Below are positions 1 through 12,330 of a stretch of 64,000 nt of DNA, one piece after another. A program made the position numbers and the translations under genes. This DNA comes from Saxidomus purpurata (taxonomy: Eukaryota > Mollusca > Bivalvia > Venerida > Veneridae): NCBI GenBank assembly GCA_022818135.1, contig JAFMSR010000015.1:22847206-22911205 (forward strand), read 5' to 3'. Positions within the stretch are counted from its first letter, which is position 1, and every line of letters starts with the position of its first letter. A model generated the notes under the pieces. The model was given only the letters and a program-made list of their open reading frames with translations. It searched no databases and was not told where the DNA came from.

Positions 1-451
1 ACTTGCATTCAGTCAATATGTAAATTGACGAAATAATCAGCAGTGGTGTCAGGAACTTTGGAGTACTTTACAGAACCCAGAAGGAATTTCTGACTAATGG
101 GGCAATTACTGTTGTTATTAGTGAAAACCTATGGTGTAAAAGAAGTGCAAAAGTTTGTTAACCCTTTGCCATCAATGGTGCCATGTTAAATAAACTTGTG
201 CAGCTGAAGTAAAAGTGTTTGGGAAAATTTAGGACAAAATTTACAGCACAAAATGAGCTAAAAATCTTCATAAAATCTTATACAGAAGGGCTGTTTCATT
301 CTCATCTCATTTTGTATAAAACTGAATCTGATCTTGCCTTGATAAGTCTTGTTCAAAGTAAATACTATTAAATTTTCTCATGAATGATAAATCATGTTAC
401 ATAATCTATGATCCGCAACAGCTGGCTCTGCCCTTTCCTGTGTCAAGTTCA
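1..451. other. AT-rich DNA, no gene seen
   Basis: No coding signal, RNA gene or clear repeat is visible. The open frame starting at 380 runs into the degenerate array that begins near 452, and its translation has no recognisable domain. Confidence 0.6.
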
Positions 452-1262
452 TATTCTACTATGCATCAAGTATATACTAGCCTTTGTTACATCTATGTTG
501 CCTCTTACATTGCTTCCATTTTGTCTCTATGCCATCATGTGTCAAATATCAACTTCAAGTGCCCAATTTCTAAGTGCAATGACATAATATGTTACATCTC
601 ATACAATACTCTTTCTCCAAATTTATTGATTTCTGTTGTGCATCAATACCTTAGAACTGACTATGTCCAGTTCATATGAATCATTCTTGAATTGCTTGAA
701 ATATGTTCATGATTTCCAGAACTGCACTTTGCAGGGGTAACATTATATCTCTCTCCAAAAGGTCAAGTATCTTATTCTCTTTGTACAACATTTGTCAAAT
801 CTGTTATTCTCTTTGTGCATCAATAACTTTTTCCCATTGGTCAATTAAAACAAATCTCTTATTCGTTTTGTGCAACAATAACTTTCTAACATTTGTTAAA
901 TCTCTAATTCTCTTTGTGCAACAATGCCTTTCTCCCATTGGTCAAATTTTTTTTTCATCTAGGGTTTTTTTCATTTTGTGCATCAATGCCTCCTTTCTTC
1001 TATAGATCAAATCTCTTATTCCTTTTGTGGATCAAAGCTGCTTTCATCTATAGATCAAATCTATTATTTCCATTTTGTGCAGTAATGCCTCCTAAATTAT
1101 CCCAATTCTGGTCGTGCATCACTCCCTCCTTTCTCCAATATGTTAAATCACTTTTCTTTTTGTGCATCAATGTCTCCTCTCTCTCACAGGTCAAATCTCT
1201 TTATTCCTTATGTGCATTAATGCCTTGGTCAAATCTTTAATTACATTTGTGCATCAAATAAA
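452..1262. repeat. Degenerate tandem array, ~40-60 bp units
   Basis: The phrase TTTGTGCATCAATGCC and variants of it recur near 636, 814, 868, 914, 976, 1025, 1075, 1113, 1159, 1209 and 1248, so most units are 38-62 bp long. Units also share a CCATTGGTCAAATCTCTTATT-like half. Divergence between units is high, so this is an old array. Open frames across it (380..679, 703..1005, 914..1240) are by-products of its T-rich composition. Confidence 0.75.
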
Positions 1263-1320
1263 TCTATTTCTATCAAACTGAATTGTAAAGTGCTTATGTA
1301 CTTCTTAGGGTAGGCTAAAT

Positions 1321-1369
1321 CTCTCTCTGTTTGTCTGTCTCTCTCTCTTTCTCTGTCTATCTCTCTGTG
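1321..1369. repeat. CT-rich simple repeat
   Basis: An imperfect (CTCT/CTGT)n tract of about 49 bp directly follows the degenerate array. Confidence 0.85.
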
Positions 1370-1372
1370 CAA

Positions 1373-3610
1373 TATTTTACATCAGTACTTATTACATGTC
1401 CACAGGTCATATGTTTTAATTGCTATTACACATCAGCGCATGGTCTCACCTATTAACACTCTTAGTGCCTCTATGCATAAATAGCTCTTCTCTTCCATAT
1501 CAGTATATACCACAAAGACTGTAGCAACCAATTTGTCTTTTTGGAAGAATCTGTTCACTTTAAAAAGTCAATCTTTGTTGTTTTTTTTGTATACAATATT
1601 AGCCTGTTACTGAACTTTGCCATGGTAATAGCCAGGTGACTAAGTTTAATGTCAATCACTTCTTGTTTCTAATAGCCTAATGTCAGAAAAGGTAGACAGA
1701 TAATTAATCTAACCCTAATATCAAGTCAAAACAATACCTAACCCAGGATGGAGATCTAGGGCGAATTCTGAAGTTTACTTCTGTAATCCATTCCTTTCCA
1801 GTATATAATATATATATATATCATGTCCATAGGAAACTGCGTAAAATAAATGCTGAGGGATCTCTCCACCTGATTCCCGACAGTTTTTCGCCCAGAGAAG
1901 ATTTCATGTCAGATTTAAGACATCATTGTACTGGCATCTATGGGGTTACTAAGCTATCTGTCATTATACAACTTGTCAGCTTATAATTGTGTTTTGTATG
2001 AGCCTCTCATTTCTCCAAGCAATACCTATTACCTGCTACAGGTAAAGTATATTGGGATTTCAAAGAAGTGTCCATAAACTACAGAATGGTCAGCTGAGTA
2101 AATAGAGCTTTCAGGAAAATCTTCTTGTTCCAAATTATCCACAATGCATGAACTTTTTGCCCCAAATCTGATATTTCAACTGATTCCAGTTACAATTTGT
2201 TTACTGTGCAAGTGTTAAGCCTTGATGGATTACTGGCTCAATAACTGCTTTAATTGTTTCCACAATTGTGTACAAGTGTTTAGTATGTCACAAATAGACA
2301 GCAATAAAAAACAATTTGGCAAACCTTGCAAGAATCATTTATTTGTATCCAGCTGTCAGAGAGTGGACAACTTGATAAATTGTCCTCCATAACAGCTGCC
2401 AATTGATTCTACTATTTAGATAAAATGACATCTTTCCAACAATGTAAAACTGAAACTCCTTCTGAAAGTGATTAATATCACCTGACTTAAATATCATATG
2501 AAAACAGTGGTGGAAGGAAACACAAGATTTGGTATGTCCTATACAGATAAGTGCCATAGTTCAAGTACTGTACTCTAGCTCATACAACATGATAGGTATT
2601 ACATGATGACCTACACTTATAAATGTTTGTTGAGATTGAGAAGTCTTTTTTCTCATGAAGCCTTTTTTTTCTTTTTATAAAAATATCTCTTTCAAAAATT
2701 TGTCTGAATCAAAGCTCATCGTGGGAAGGAGAAATTGTGAACATGTTGTAAAATGTCCAGAAAAGACATGGAGTATAATGACTGTTAAGACTGATGCTAG
2801 TCTAATGATGACCAGGTGTACCAAATTTCAAACTTTCTTCATGAAAGACTGTAGGAAGAAACTGAGACACTAGATATATGCACAGAATGTAGGTGTACTC
2901 TGCAACAACAAACAAATTCTGTATCAACCACGGAGCGGTAACTCTACCATGCCTGCAACCAGGCAAACAACAATAGGACATGCACATCATTTCTCTTTAT
3001 ATTAATGATACCCTTCCCTCGAATGTAGAAAGCTGTAAGTATTTAACTGATACCGGAGTATATACACAGATAGACATAACAAACAAAAACATAATGAAAG
3101 TTCAGAAACACTTGTCTTGTTAGAAACTTTACTGCAGTAATCTAGGCTATAGCATATTGAGTAAAATTCTACAGTACAAAATACATTCAACCAGATCAGA
3201 GATACACAACAGTGAAACATTAATAAATGCTTGATAACTTGTTAGCATGTCAAGCCTTGTTATCATCAAGGTCATCTTTGTCAGTCAATCATTCCTTGAC
3301 ACTATCTTTTCTGTTATATATACTTTATCTCATATTGTCTTCTGAGTTTTTGCTATTGGCAATGGTCAAACAAACGGCAGTTACAAGTTGCTTTTAAAAA
3401 AAACAACAAAACTACTATGACAATACTGTAGGGACGACCTCTCAGGGCAAACATCAGTTACACAACGGTTTACACTGCAGTTTTTGCTGACATTAGTTTC
3501 TGGTTCAGAAACATTTTTTTCTATGAATTCCCATAGGACAGTTTCTTACTAAATGACAGGCAGTTTATCTTCATAAACACTCTGCTTTGTAATATTTCCA
3601 ACTTCTTTGC
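1373..3610. other. Non-coding AT-rich DNA
   Basis: Nothing convincing is seen. There is a short (TA)n run near 1806-1820. Small frames at 2339..2557 (-), 2655..2873 (+), 2802..2990 (-) and 3002..3220 (-) show no domain or splice context and look random. Confidence 0.55.
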
Positions 3611-3968
3611 CATACATGGTCAATTCTAATGACAGTTTCACATTGCCATACATGGTCAATTCTAATGACAGTTTCACATTGCCATACATGGTCAATTCTA
3701 ATGACAGTTTCACATTGCCATACATGGTCAATTCTAATGACAGTTTCACATTGCCATACATGGTCAATTCTAATGACAGTTTCACATTGCCATACATGGT
3801 CAATTCTAATGACAGTTTCACATTGCCATACATGGTCAATTCTAATGACAGTTTCACATTGCCATACATGGTCAATTCTAATGACAGTTTCACATTGCCA
3901 TACATGGTCAATTCTAATGACAGTTTCACATTGCCATACATGGTACAATTCTAATGACAGTTTCACAG
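3611..3968. repeat. 36-bp minisatellite, ~10 near-identical units
   Basis: Units start with CATACATGGTCAATTC and repeat every 36 bp (3611, 3647 and so on). All are identical by eye except the last, which has one extra A after CATGGT near 3945. Because 36 is a multiple of 3, several frames on both strands stay open and give 12-residue repeat peptides such as MYGNVKLSLELT. Frames open on both strands at once argue for a non-coding tandem repeat. The homogeneity implies recent expansion. Confidence 0.95.
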
Positions 3969-6900
3969 GGAACTTGTTGTGAGAAAACTCTAGTTAAATA
4001 TTCCTAAATGTTAAAAGTCACACTGCTGCAATCTCCTCAACAAGATCATGAGGGGCTCAAGTTCCACCTGTTAGGTATAATATTTACCAATCCCCATGCC
4101 AAAGTATCTGAAGCTCTTACAGAACAATAGTAATTCAGTATTAAGAACTCAAGTCTAAATGAATGTGAAATAAACAGGTTTTAAGATATTAATGTATATT
4201 AATTAAGATTTCATAGCAGTCAGTACACACCTGTTACTGCCAAAGAAGTATTTGAGAATAACAAAAATAATCCTAAAGACAATTACTCTAACATAGCTCA
4301 TAGGTATCTATGAATATAAAACATGTCCTGAATATTTATACAAGAAATGATCAACCTTCAAAAAGAAGAGTTCAGCCTTCAAAACGAAGAGTCCTATTCA
4401 TCATATATTTGTATGGGGAAGCATGTGGTCAATTAATCAATCATGTGAACACCTGTTGGACAAATATTCCGGAAATGTTGTCTGGCCAATCCATGCTAAT
4501 TAGCAGATAGCCAATACATGTTACTGCCAATCAACAAACATTACTGGCATTGATGGGAGGAAATTACATGTTTAATCACTTTATCAATTTATGCAGAGAA
4601 CATATGTAAAGACTGAAACATGAAAATAGAAGTTTTTTCACAGCTATTTAATTTCTCATATATGGCTTTTATAACTGACAGCAACATTTTTAATAACCAG
4701 AAATTTGGTCATTTTCGCCAACATTCTAAGCTCAGCTCTGAGAAACAATCAACTAAATGTAATGCTTGATCAACACTGCCAGCTATAAAGTTTTCTCTTA
4801 TATGGATGAATTTAAGTATATGTGGTGCAAGGACCACAACTAACTAGGTAACATATGTCTTATATTCATTAACTATATATAAACCTCATTGGCCAAGAAT
4901 GTAGATGGTCCAGGCAATTCAACAACTGGCATCTATGGCTATACAGGCACACAATCTTGGTCTAGCAACTAGGACATTTGTCTTTGTTGACTCTGCTGCT
5001 CATGTGACTGTAGATGATGGAGTTGAGAAATATTTTCAAAAGTTACAGTATATATTTAGTGATTCTTTTACCCTTGAAATATTACACAGATAACTATGGT
5101 AGTAAGTTACTGGCAAAGATCACATACACCAGAGTAAAGGACAAAGGTCATCAAGTTAATAATATGTGCAGGAAATAACTACCTGCTTCCAACTGACAAA
5201 ACAGTTCAGGAACATGATGTTCTTATGTGAATGAACTTCTTCCATCTTCTCAAAACAGTCAGACCCAAGTGGATAAGGTCCCCTAATTTTTAACTGATCA
5301 AGGTCCGAGGGTTTAGCACAACCTGACTATTAAAGAAAGTTGGTAGTTTCTTACAAAGGGCCTACAAACAGTCACCTAGTGCTAGACAGACATTTCCGGG
5401 AGAGACGTTTTAAGTACCTTGTTACTATAAACTGCTAATAGTGGATGATACAGTAATGAAATAAAAGTTATGGCTAATTTATATCTTCCTGACTTTATGA
5501 TTTCTCAACAATCTTCTGGTCTGAAAAATGCACAATAAATTCAACAGTAATCTGATTAGGTAAACAGTTATACACATGTAATTTGTTTCATCTTAAGACT
5601 GTAGAAATTGGTGCATAAATAAAAAATACTGCCTCTACATTGTATTAAGACAGTTTATTCTATTAGATGTGTGTGGCTTGCAGTGTTCAAAAGATTTTTT
5701 CTCTGATTTGACCTGATGACCTTAAGTTATTGACCTATGTGACCCACTTGGAAACTGGGTCACATAACCATCAAAACTAATTTCTTATTGATCTGTACAG
5801 AGGTCATAACGACTTCTTCAAATAGTCACTAAATATGTGCTCAGGTGGGCTTAACAACAGTAAAGAGTAGAAATTTTTGGAATTTTCCATCTTACAAACA
5901 TCAGTCTGTTTGGAAGATAAGATTTTTCTCTTTCAATATTTCTCTTGACTGTCACAGTGTCTACAGTCGGTCAACATTTTTTGTGATCGTTATGGATCTT
6001 TCCCCTGAATGTGAACATTAAGATCAAGTGCTCTTAAAATATGACATTAAATTCTGGTTCTAAGAATATTTTTGTTAAAAGCAACATCTAAAATGTCCTT
6101 TTCAGATTTGCAAACATTTATGACTAATATTTCTTGTGTGTGTCATATAACTCACACACTTCATGTAAATGTTTAAGTCCTCAGTTACATTCAGCTTGTG
6201 CAAAGTTATATCAAAACTGTTTAACTGGTCTATCTATATAGGTTTTAATTGACATTTAATACTGAACATTCTTTGAGTTTCATTTAAAAGGGATAATTGG
6301 TCTATTGGTATGCAGGCTCCACTATGAAACTGATGGTCCATGTTCAATACCTTAGGCAGCAGCAGACTTCCTGTCCAATGTTTAGTTTTCTCTGTAATAA
6401 GTATCTTGTTGCAATCAGTATCAACCTCAGCCTGGGGATGTTAACCCATCTCTACCTAGAATTTTACAATGGCACCTTCTGACTTCCAATTTTGGCAAGT
6501 CTACTACTTTAAATAGGGGAGTTCTACAGAACTGTGATCCCTGGAAATAGGTAAAAACTTCTATCCTGAACAGCTAACATTGTCCTTGTCCTCTGCTTCA
6601 AAGCATTGCTGTTTCAAAAGGTATAATATATCTTATAGTAACATTAAGGTTAAGAAAGTTACCATGATCTTGTTTGGAAATAATCAGCAAATTCCATTCA
6701 TTCTACATACAGACTTAATTAATTTGGCACCACACAATTAATTAAAATTTTATATCAGACTTATATTTCTAGTGCATTATTAGATGTTCCCTTACACCTC
6801 CCTTTGTCTTACTAATGCAAATTTAATGTAAATTTTCAAATAGCCACATTACGTAACAAGAATGCTGAAAAAAATGCTTCTGCATTAGGTATAACATGCA

Positions 6901-8311
6901 GACTTCTAGATGCCTTATAATGATCTCTTGGAACTGTTGAAAGAATAAAGACAACAAATAACTAAGAAATCTGTCATGTCGAATAAGATTCAAAGAATGC
7001 ACTTCCTCTTAAGTCCGCAGAGAAATCATGCAGAAACCAGTAAAATATGCTTGATTTTTTTTGTAGTCTCTTCTCATTCAATCTGTGAACATGTTATGGT
7101 AAAATATTGCCAATTTTATCTGAACAACAGAACAGTACAGAAATGAAGAATGATTGAATGAACGAACGAATGAACAGACAAATATACCAACGAATAAATG
7201 TTGCAAACATTGCTCTATAATTCCAAAACTATTTTCATTTGTGATTTCAATGCTATTTGCACACAGCAACAGAAGATACATACAAATGTACTTTTTTCCC
7301 AGCTTCACCTATTAGTTTACCAGTTATTTTAACAACCAAAACATCTCATTGAAGTTCACTTTCCTTTTCTCTATTTTTATGCGTCTGACTTTTGTCTGAA
7401 AAAAATTTATCTTGATCACTCTGGTTCAATGAAATGCTGATAAAAAAATAACCTAGACCAGATATGAACATCAAACATTAGACTTTCAGGTGATACTTTC
7501 ATATTGCGTATAAAGGCCACATAAAACATGCTTGGTTTCTGATTCTTCTTGAAAATCCTTCCATCAAATGCATGCTTACCCATAACATCATCCCCTGTCT
7601 ATATATTATCTGTCTATATCATCTGTCTATATAATCAGCTAATTTAAATTTAAGGTAGATGTATTTCCTGTAATGTACTATGTTTGTAAAGATACATTCT
7701 TTTCTTGGACAAACACTAGTTTCTTTCGCAACAAAAACTTGAAGACCTAACTCCTTTGTCCAGGGTTTAACTTCACTGACTTATTAAACCTCATAAAAAT
7801 TGAAGGTTGGTTTGAGTCTCCCTATGAAACAAACACTGTATGTAAGACAATGGGCACATCCTTGTTAGGGGCTGTGTACTTACAATGGTGAGGTAAACTA
7901 CCAGCCAGACTCCTGCCACTATTGTGTCACTCCAAGATAAAACAACACTTGTGAATGGTTCCTTGTCTTCATCAGGAGAAAAAATGACTTTGCCTCACTT
8001 CATTCTGAGACTTACTCAGGCATGAAGGTTCACATAGGTTCAATGAAACTATAATATTTGATGGTAATCACCTTGCAGACATTCTTATTGAGTGTTATCT
8101 TAGCCTGAAGACATTTTTATAACCAGTTTCCAGCTTTAAACCTCTCAAACAACAACTAAAAGACTGCATAAAACATAACCCACCAAAACTATAACAGAGA
8201 CCATTATATACTTTTGTTTTGATGAAGTTAAAAATTCCTTTTCTTTAATGGTTAGAACTTATCAATTAGCTAGCTTTTAATGAACATCTGTCAATCTCTT
8301 AAACACTGGTA
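3969..8311. other. Mostly unique non-coding DNA
   Basis: No gene is recognised. A decayed tRNA-like piece lies near 6290-6360 and is listed separately. Around 5700-5830 there are short TGACCT-rich stretches that resemble worn copies of the bivalve repeats found elsewhere in the window. An isolated 62-codon frame at 4905..5093 has a protein-like composition but no recognised domain. Confidence 0.5.
6290..6360 (+). repeat. Possible decayed tRNA-derived SINE head
   Basis: TTGGTCTATTGG near 6298 resembles a pol III A box, and TGTTCAATACC near 6342 resembles a B box. The 44-nt spacing matches A-to-B spacing in a class I tRNA. The stems of a real tRNA are not evident, so this would be a SINE head or pseudogene, or chance. 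Confidence 0.3.
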
Positions 8312-9690
8312 AACAAGAGTTGTCCATAAGACAGCAAGCTCAACTATTGTGGGTGCTCGCTTATATAACAAAACTTTTATCAGTGTAATAGCAAAACAAA
8401 ATTCTGTCGACTCTTTAGTATAAACTACAAACAGTGATTCATAAAAAAGTCAAAATCTATCACTATATAATAATTTTTGGTAAATTAATTGTTTGATACA
8501 AAATGTACCCCTGAACACTATTACTAAGTTTGAAATAACTCCCATAATTGGTTACTGAAGTATGTGCATCATGGTTCATACAGAAGTTTCGAGACAAAAT
8601 TCAAGTACTTTTCAAGGACTTTTCAAGGACTTTTTTCTAATTTTCAAGGACTAAAATGATGCGAAAAATCCGACTTCATGTCGGTATACATAGTCAAATG
8701 TCGCCTTAAATCATATTTGGAAGACAATGTAATATGTATCTTGGTTATTCAAATTAATATCAAGCAAAATACATGTTGTCTTGATAATCGCAATATTTAC
8801 TTGTTATTCAAATCTGGATTTTTTGTCATGGGGAACGACTGTATTGCCTCATTGGAACGTATATTTGTCAGATTTTGTTTATCATGTCAATGAATGCTTT
8901 TTTTCTCGTTGATGACTCTTCAACGCATTTTCGCCCATAATGCGCTATGTCTATAAGTTTATAAAACACAACGCAAGTACGCTTGTGTTTGTTCCCCTTA
9001 AATTCCTTTATCCATGCTTTATAACTATCGTTCGTGAGCAATGTCGATGACAAAATGCATTTTCACAAATTTTCCGCGACCATGACTTTTGGTAAAGGGA
9101 AGTCACTCCGGGAGCAAGCGTGTCTAAATTCCCGAATCCGGTACATAGTTGATACATCACCGTGAGCTGTTTGTTGGACTGATACGAATAGACTGTTTTC
9201 TCGCCATTTTAAGGCGTGATACAATTATTTTGGACCCTTCCTCCTTTGGACGTTTCCCCCCCCCGAACATACAAATTCAATGACTTTTTAAAGAATTCAC
9301 TAGTTTCATTTTCAAATTCAAGTACTTTTCAAGGACTTTTTTCCCAGCACAGAATTCAAGTACTTTTCAAGCACTTGGCACCAAATTCAAGTACTTTTCA
9401 AGGCCTGTGCGAACCATGTGCATGATAGTACCTTACATGCAAAACTTTAACTAAATTTTCAAAGTCAAACAAGGGCCATAATTCGTACTAAATTTATACA
9501 AGAGTGATCTGACTTTACTGTGTGACACCCCTAATTACATTAATGAAGTTTCAAGTCAATATCGTAAGTGGTTACTGAGATATGAGCATGATAGTACCTA
9601 GCATGCAAAACTTTAACCAAAAAGCTGCAATGCCGACGCACAAGTGACTGTAATAATTCTCCATATTCTCTGAAATATTTGATCTAAAAA
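8312..9690 (-). mobile_element. Decayed Helitron-like element, interrupted
   Basis: Read on the minus strand, this begins with AAAAA/TTTTTAGATC-like sequence near 9690 and ends at 8312 with an imperfect hairpin followed by CTCTTGTT (AACAAGAG on the plus strand). These are the same terminal signals as in the elements at 22611 and 31330. Its body includes a worn GCCGACGC motif near 9632 that the better-preserved copies also have beside the TTTTTAGCTC end. A hAT-like element (8570..9415) splits it, leaving about 530 bp of host repeat. No replicase is encoded. Confidence 0.6.
8570..9415. mobile_element. Non-autonomous hAT-like element
   Basis: The left end CATGGTTCATACAG (8570) and the right end CTGTGCGAACC (to 9415; CTGTGCGAACCATG if extended to 9418) form inverted termini of the pattern GGTTCRYACAG. 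ATGTGCAT occurs on both sides (8562-8569 and 9416-9423), which fits an 8-bp target duplication of hAT type. The exact boundary is ambiguous by 3 bp. Subterminal copies of TTCAAGTACTTTTCAAGGAC occur near both ends, a common hAT feature. No transposase frame is present. The interior is richer in CpG than the flanks. Confidence 0.6.
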
Positions 9691-11934
9691 TAACCATATT
9701 CATTGCTATTCATTCAAAAAAAGAAGAGATACAATTCAAGCATTCTCCCCCCCCGGCTTACTGTTACTTGATATTGTTAAGATGAACTCATTGTGATATG
9801 TGTTATGCCCCAGTTTTTTATGACTGAATTAATCAATTCATTGATCAACTGAAGGGCCTCGTAGCCTCTGGGACTGAACTTATACCACCTATACATCTGC
9901 AAGACAGGCAAATTTAAATCCACTTAAAATGAAGTGTTTTTCACAGCACTATGGAGTCTTTGATGCACAAGTAGAAAGTCTGATTTAACAAAAAACACTA
10001 AACATGTAAAGTGAAAGTGTGATAATGACAACAATATGTCTACATAATATGATAAGATGCTGCTAGTCGAGACATTCGGGTGTCACATCATTGCCTGACA
10101 CAACTAATAGTTGTCATTCACGAATCGTGGAGTAATTTGCCTTCATGTGATGTGAATGCTAAGAGGAGTCGCCTGTTGTCTCCTGATAGCACCCTAGAGT
10201 ACTAGGCAAGTCATTCAAGACAGCCTGGTGCATATTATGCATTAAACAAGTAGAAATTCATTTCCTAAAGTGATTTTTGGCATTTCCTTCGAAATTTGCT
10301 GAGAATGGTGTTTTCACAACTATAAGTGTGTAAATATCTCACATAAAAGGATGAGGCACATATAGGATTTTATTCAGGAGTTCCGTTTTTCTTCACTGTT
10401 ATTCTTGTAATAATTATAACTCTTTAATTCAAATTTCTGCAAATACCTTTTTAAAAACTTTTTACATAAAATCAAAATATTAATGCTGTTTCAATCTCTA
10501 TGATTTCCAGATTTTTCCCTGCAGATGTTTTACATGTTTGTGTAGAAAATGATGCTCTCTTAATAACTATAGACTTTTGAAGAACTTCTATAACATTAAA
10601 TACATATTTCTAGAGCGGTAATTTCCTGCTTCATGTATTAATATACACAGAACCATTGGTCATCTGACACATGTATTCTGACAAACTGCCTCATTTGTTG
10701 TGTATATGATTTAAATAAGCTCATAAACAGTTCATAAAACAGAAAGCAACTAATTCTACGATCCTGCCTTCGAATAAATTATGAATAAACAATCCTATAA
10801 TAGAGTGTTGTTTCTGCCAAGGCTTTAAATAAGCTTCATTTAAGAAATGATAAATTCATACCATTTGTTCACAAATACATTTACAGGTGGTAAGGATTTC
10901 AGACGTGAAGTATTAGTCCATTTAAAGGTTGGTAGTCAAAGCATAACAAGACAAGACCATAGAAAGTTCCATGGCAGAGTGGTCAGGCTATAATACCCAC
11001 AAACAATTTCAACAACTAATCAAGGGATAACACCAACATTATATTGTTATTAAATCACAGGAAAGGATTCATCAGTTCCATTCTAACACAAATCAAATTA
11101 GCACAGATAACAACATTAAATTTTAAACGATTGGATTCTATCATTAGTGCCCAATATTTTTTTTTTGGTAAAAAAATGCAATGTACCTGTAACTTAAGGT
11201 TTATTAACAAACAACTGACTTTTTCCTAAGCATATAGGAATAAATGTCATGTTTGCATGCTGTTTTTTCCAGCTCTAACAGAAGACACCCAGAATGTTAT
11301 AGTAGTAATCAATTATCTTTTTTTTTATTTTTTCAAATTGATCTTCATAGACAGTATCTCCAGTATGTCATGTAGTGCAAGTCTACCCACAGTCTCCCTT
11401 CAGCTGCATGAAACTGCTGCAACTTAACAATAAAAATACACAGTCAATATTCAACAGAAATTGTGTATTAAAACATCATTATACATCTGCCACAATTCAT
11501 CATCTTCCATTTCCTTCTGGACAAAAAACTCGATTTCTGGAACAATGTTACGCCACAAATAAAGAATAAAATTACGTCCTACACTAAATTAGATTTTCTT
11601 GTAATGTTAGATACGGACACAGACCCACGTCTCTATTACACAAACCCTTTACAATATGATAGCATAATGCTTTTATATCCAAATAAAGGCATTTATCACT
11701 TCATGGAATATTGGGCAATATACCAATACATTTTTATTTATAGTATCTATTTTTGTAATCTTCACAACAAAAAAATCATTTATAAATGAATACCATTCCC
11801 TTATTCTTGAATAATTATTGCATGGGACAAAAGTTGATTTACTGGTACAATAATCAGTTCTGAAAAAGACTAAAAAAACTGGTCTCTTTTAGCTCCAGTG
11901 ATGGAAGAAATTTAATTCTAATACAAGTGGCTGC
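9691..11934. other. Non-coding DNA
   Basis: No gene or clear repeat is recognised apart from short poly-C and poly-A runs. Small frames such as 11044..11229, 11375..11569 and 11604..11789 lack domains. Confidence 0.5.
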
Positions 11935-12330
11935 ATGTGTTTATCATAAAAACACATAAATTATAGGGGAAATGTTTTTTATTCGATGCTAAAATACAGG
12001 CCCCGAAATGACGTAATGACGTGACGTATATAAAGAAGCGCGTTCAATTGCGTTTCACTTTTGAAGTTACAATGATGTACTGTACTGCTACGAGATGAAT
12101 ATAGTTCGGGGATAGTTTTCAAAGAAAATAACAGGTTACAATCCAAATGTTAAATATGTGCCAATATTTTATCGTTAAATGAAATACGGTCAGTCCCTCA
12201 AATGCAAAAAATTAAATAACTTGTGCTATGCACTCCTGATTTAATTACTACGCATTCAAACACCTGACTGTATATTATTCATCAATAAAATACAGGGACA
12301 CATTTATTATTTCTTAAACAATGAATGACT
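11935..12330. repeat. Palindrome-rich MITE, copy A (older)
   Basis: This aligns along its length with the copy at 24475..24870. Shared blocks include a CGTGACG/CGCACGCG-type CpG-rich part, ATAGTTCG(T/G)GG, TATTTTATCGTT followed by AAATAC(A/G)GTCA, then GATTTAAT.ACTACGC, CCTGACTGTAT and AAAATACAGGGACACAT. It is more diverged than copy B. No coding capacity is visible. Confidence 0.65.

Noticed and set aside
3549..3982. Four open frames on both strands with 12-residue repeats
   Set aside because: They result from a 36-bp repeat whose length is a multiple of 3. Simultaneous openness on both strands argues against coding.
10965..11000. tRNA A-box-like GGCAGAGTGGTCAGG
   Set aside because: No B box follows at a usable distance.
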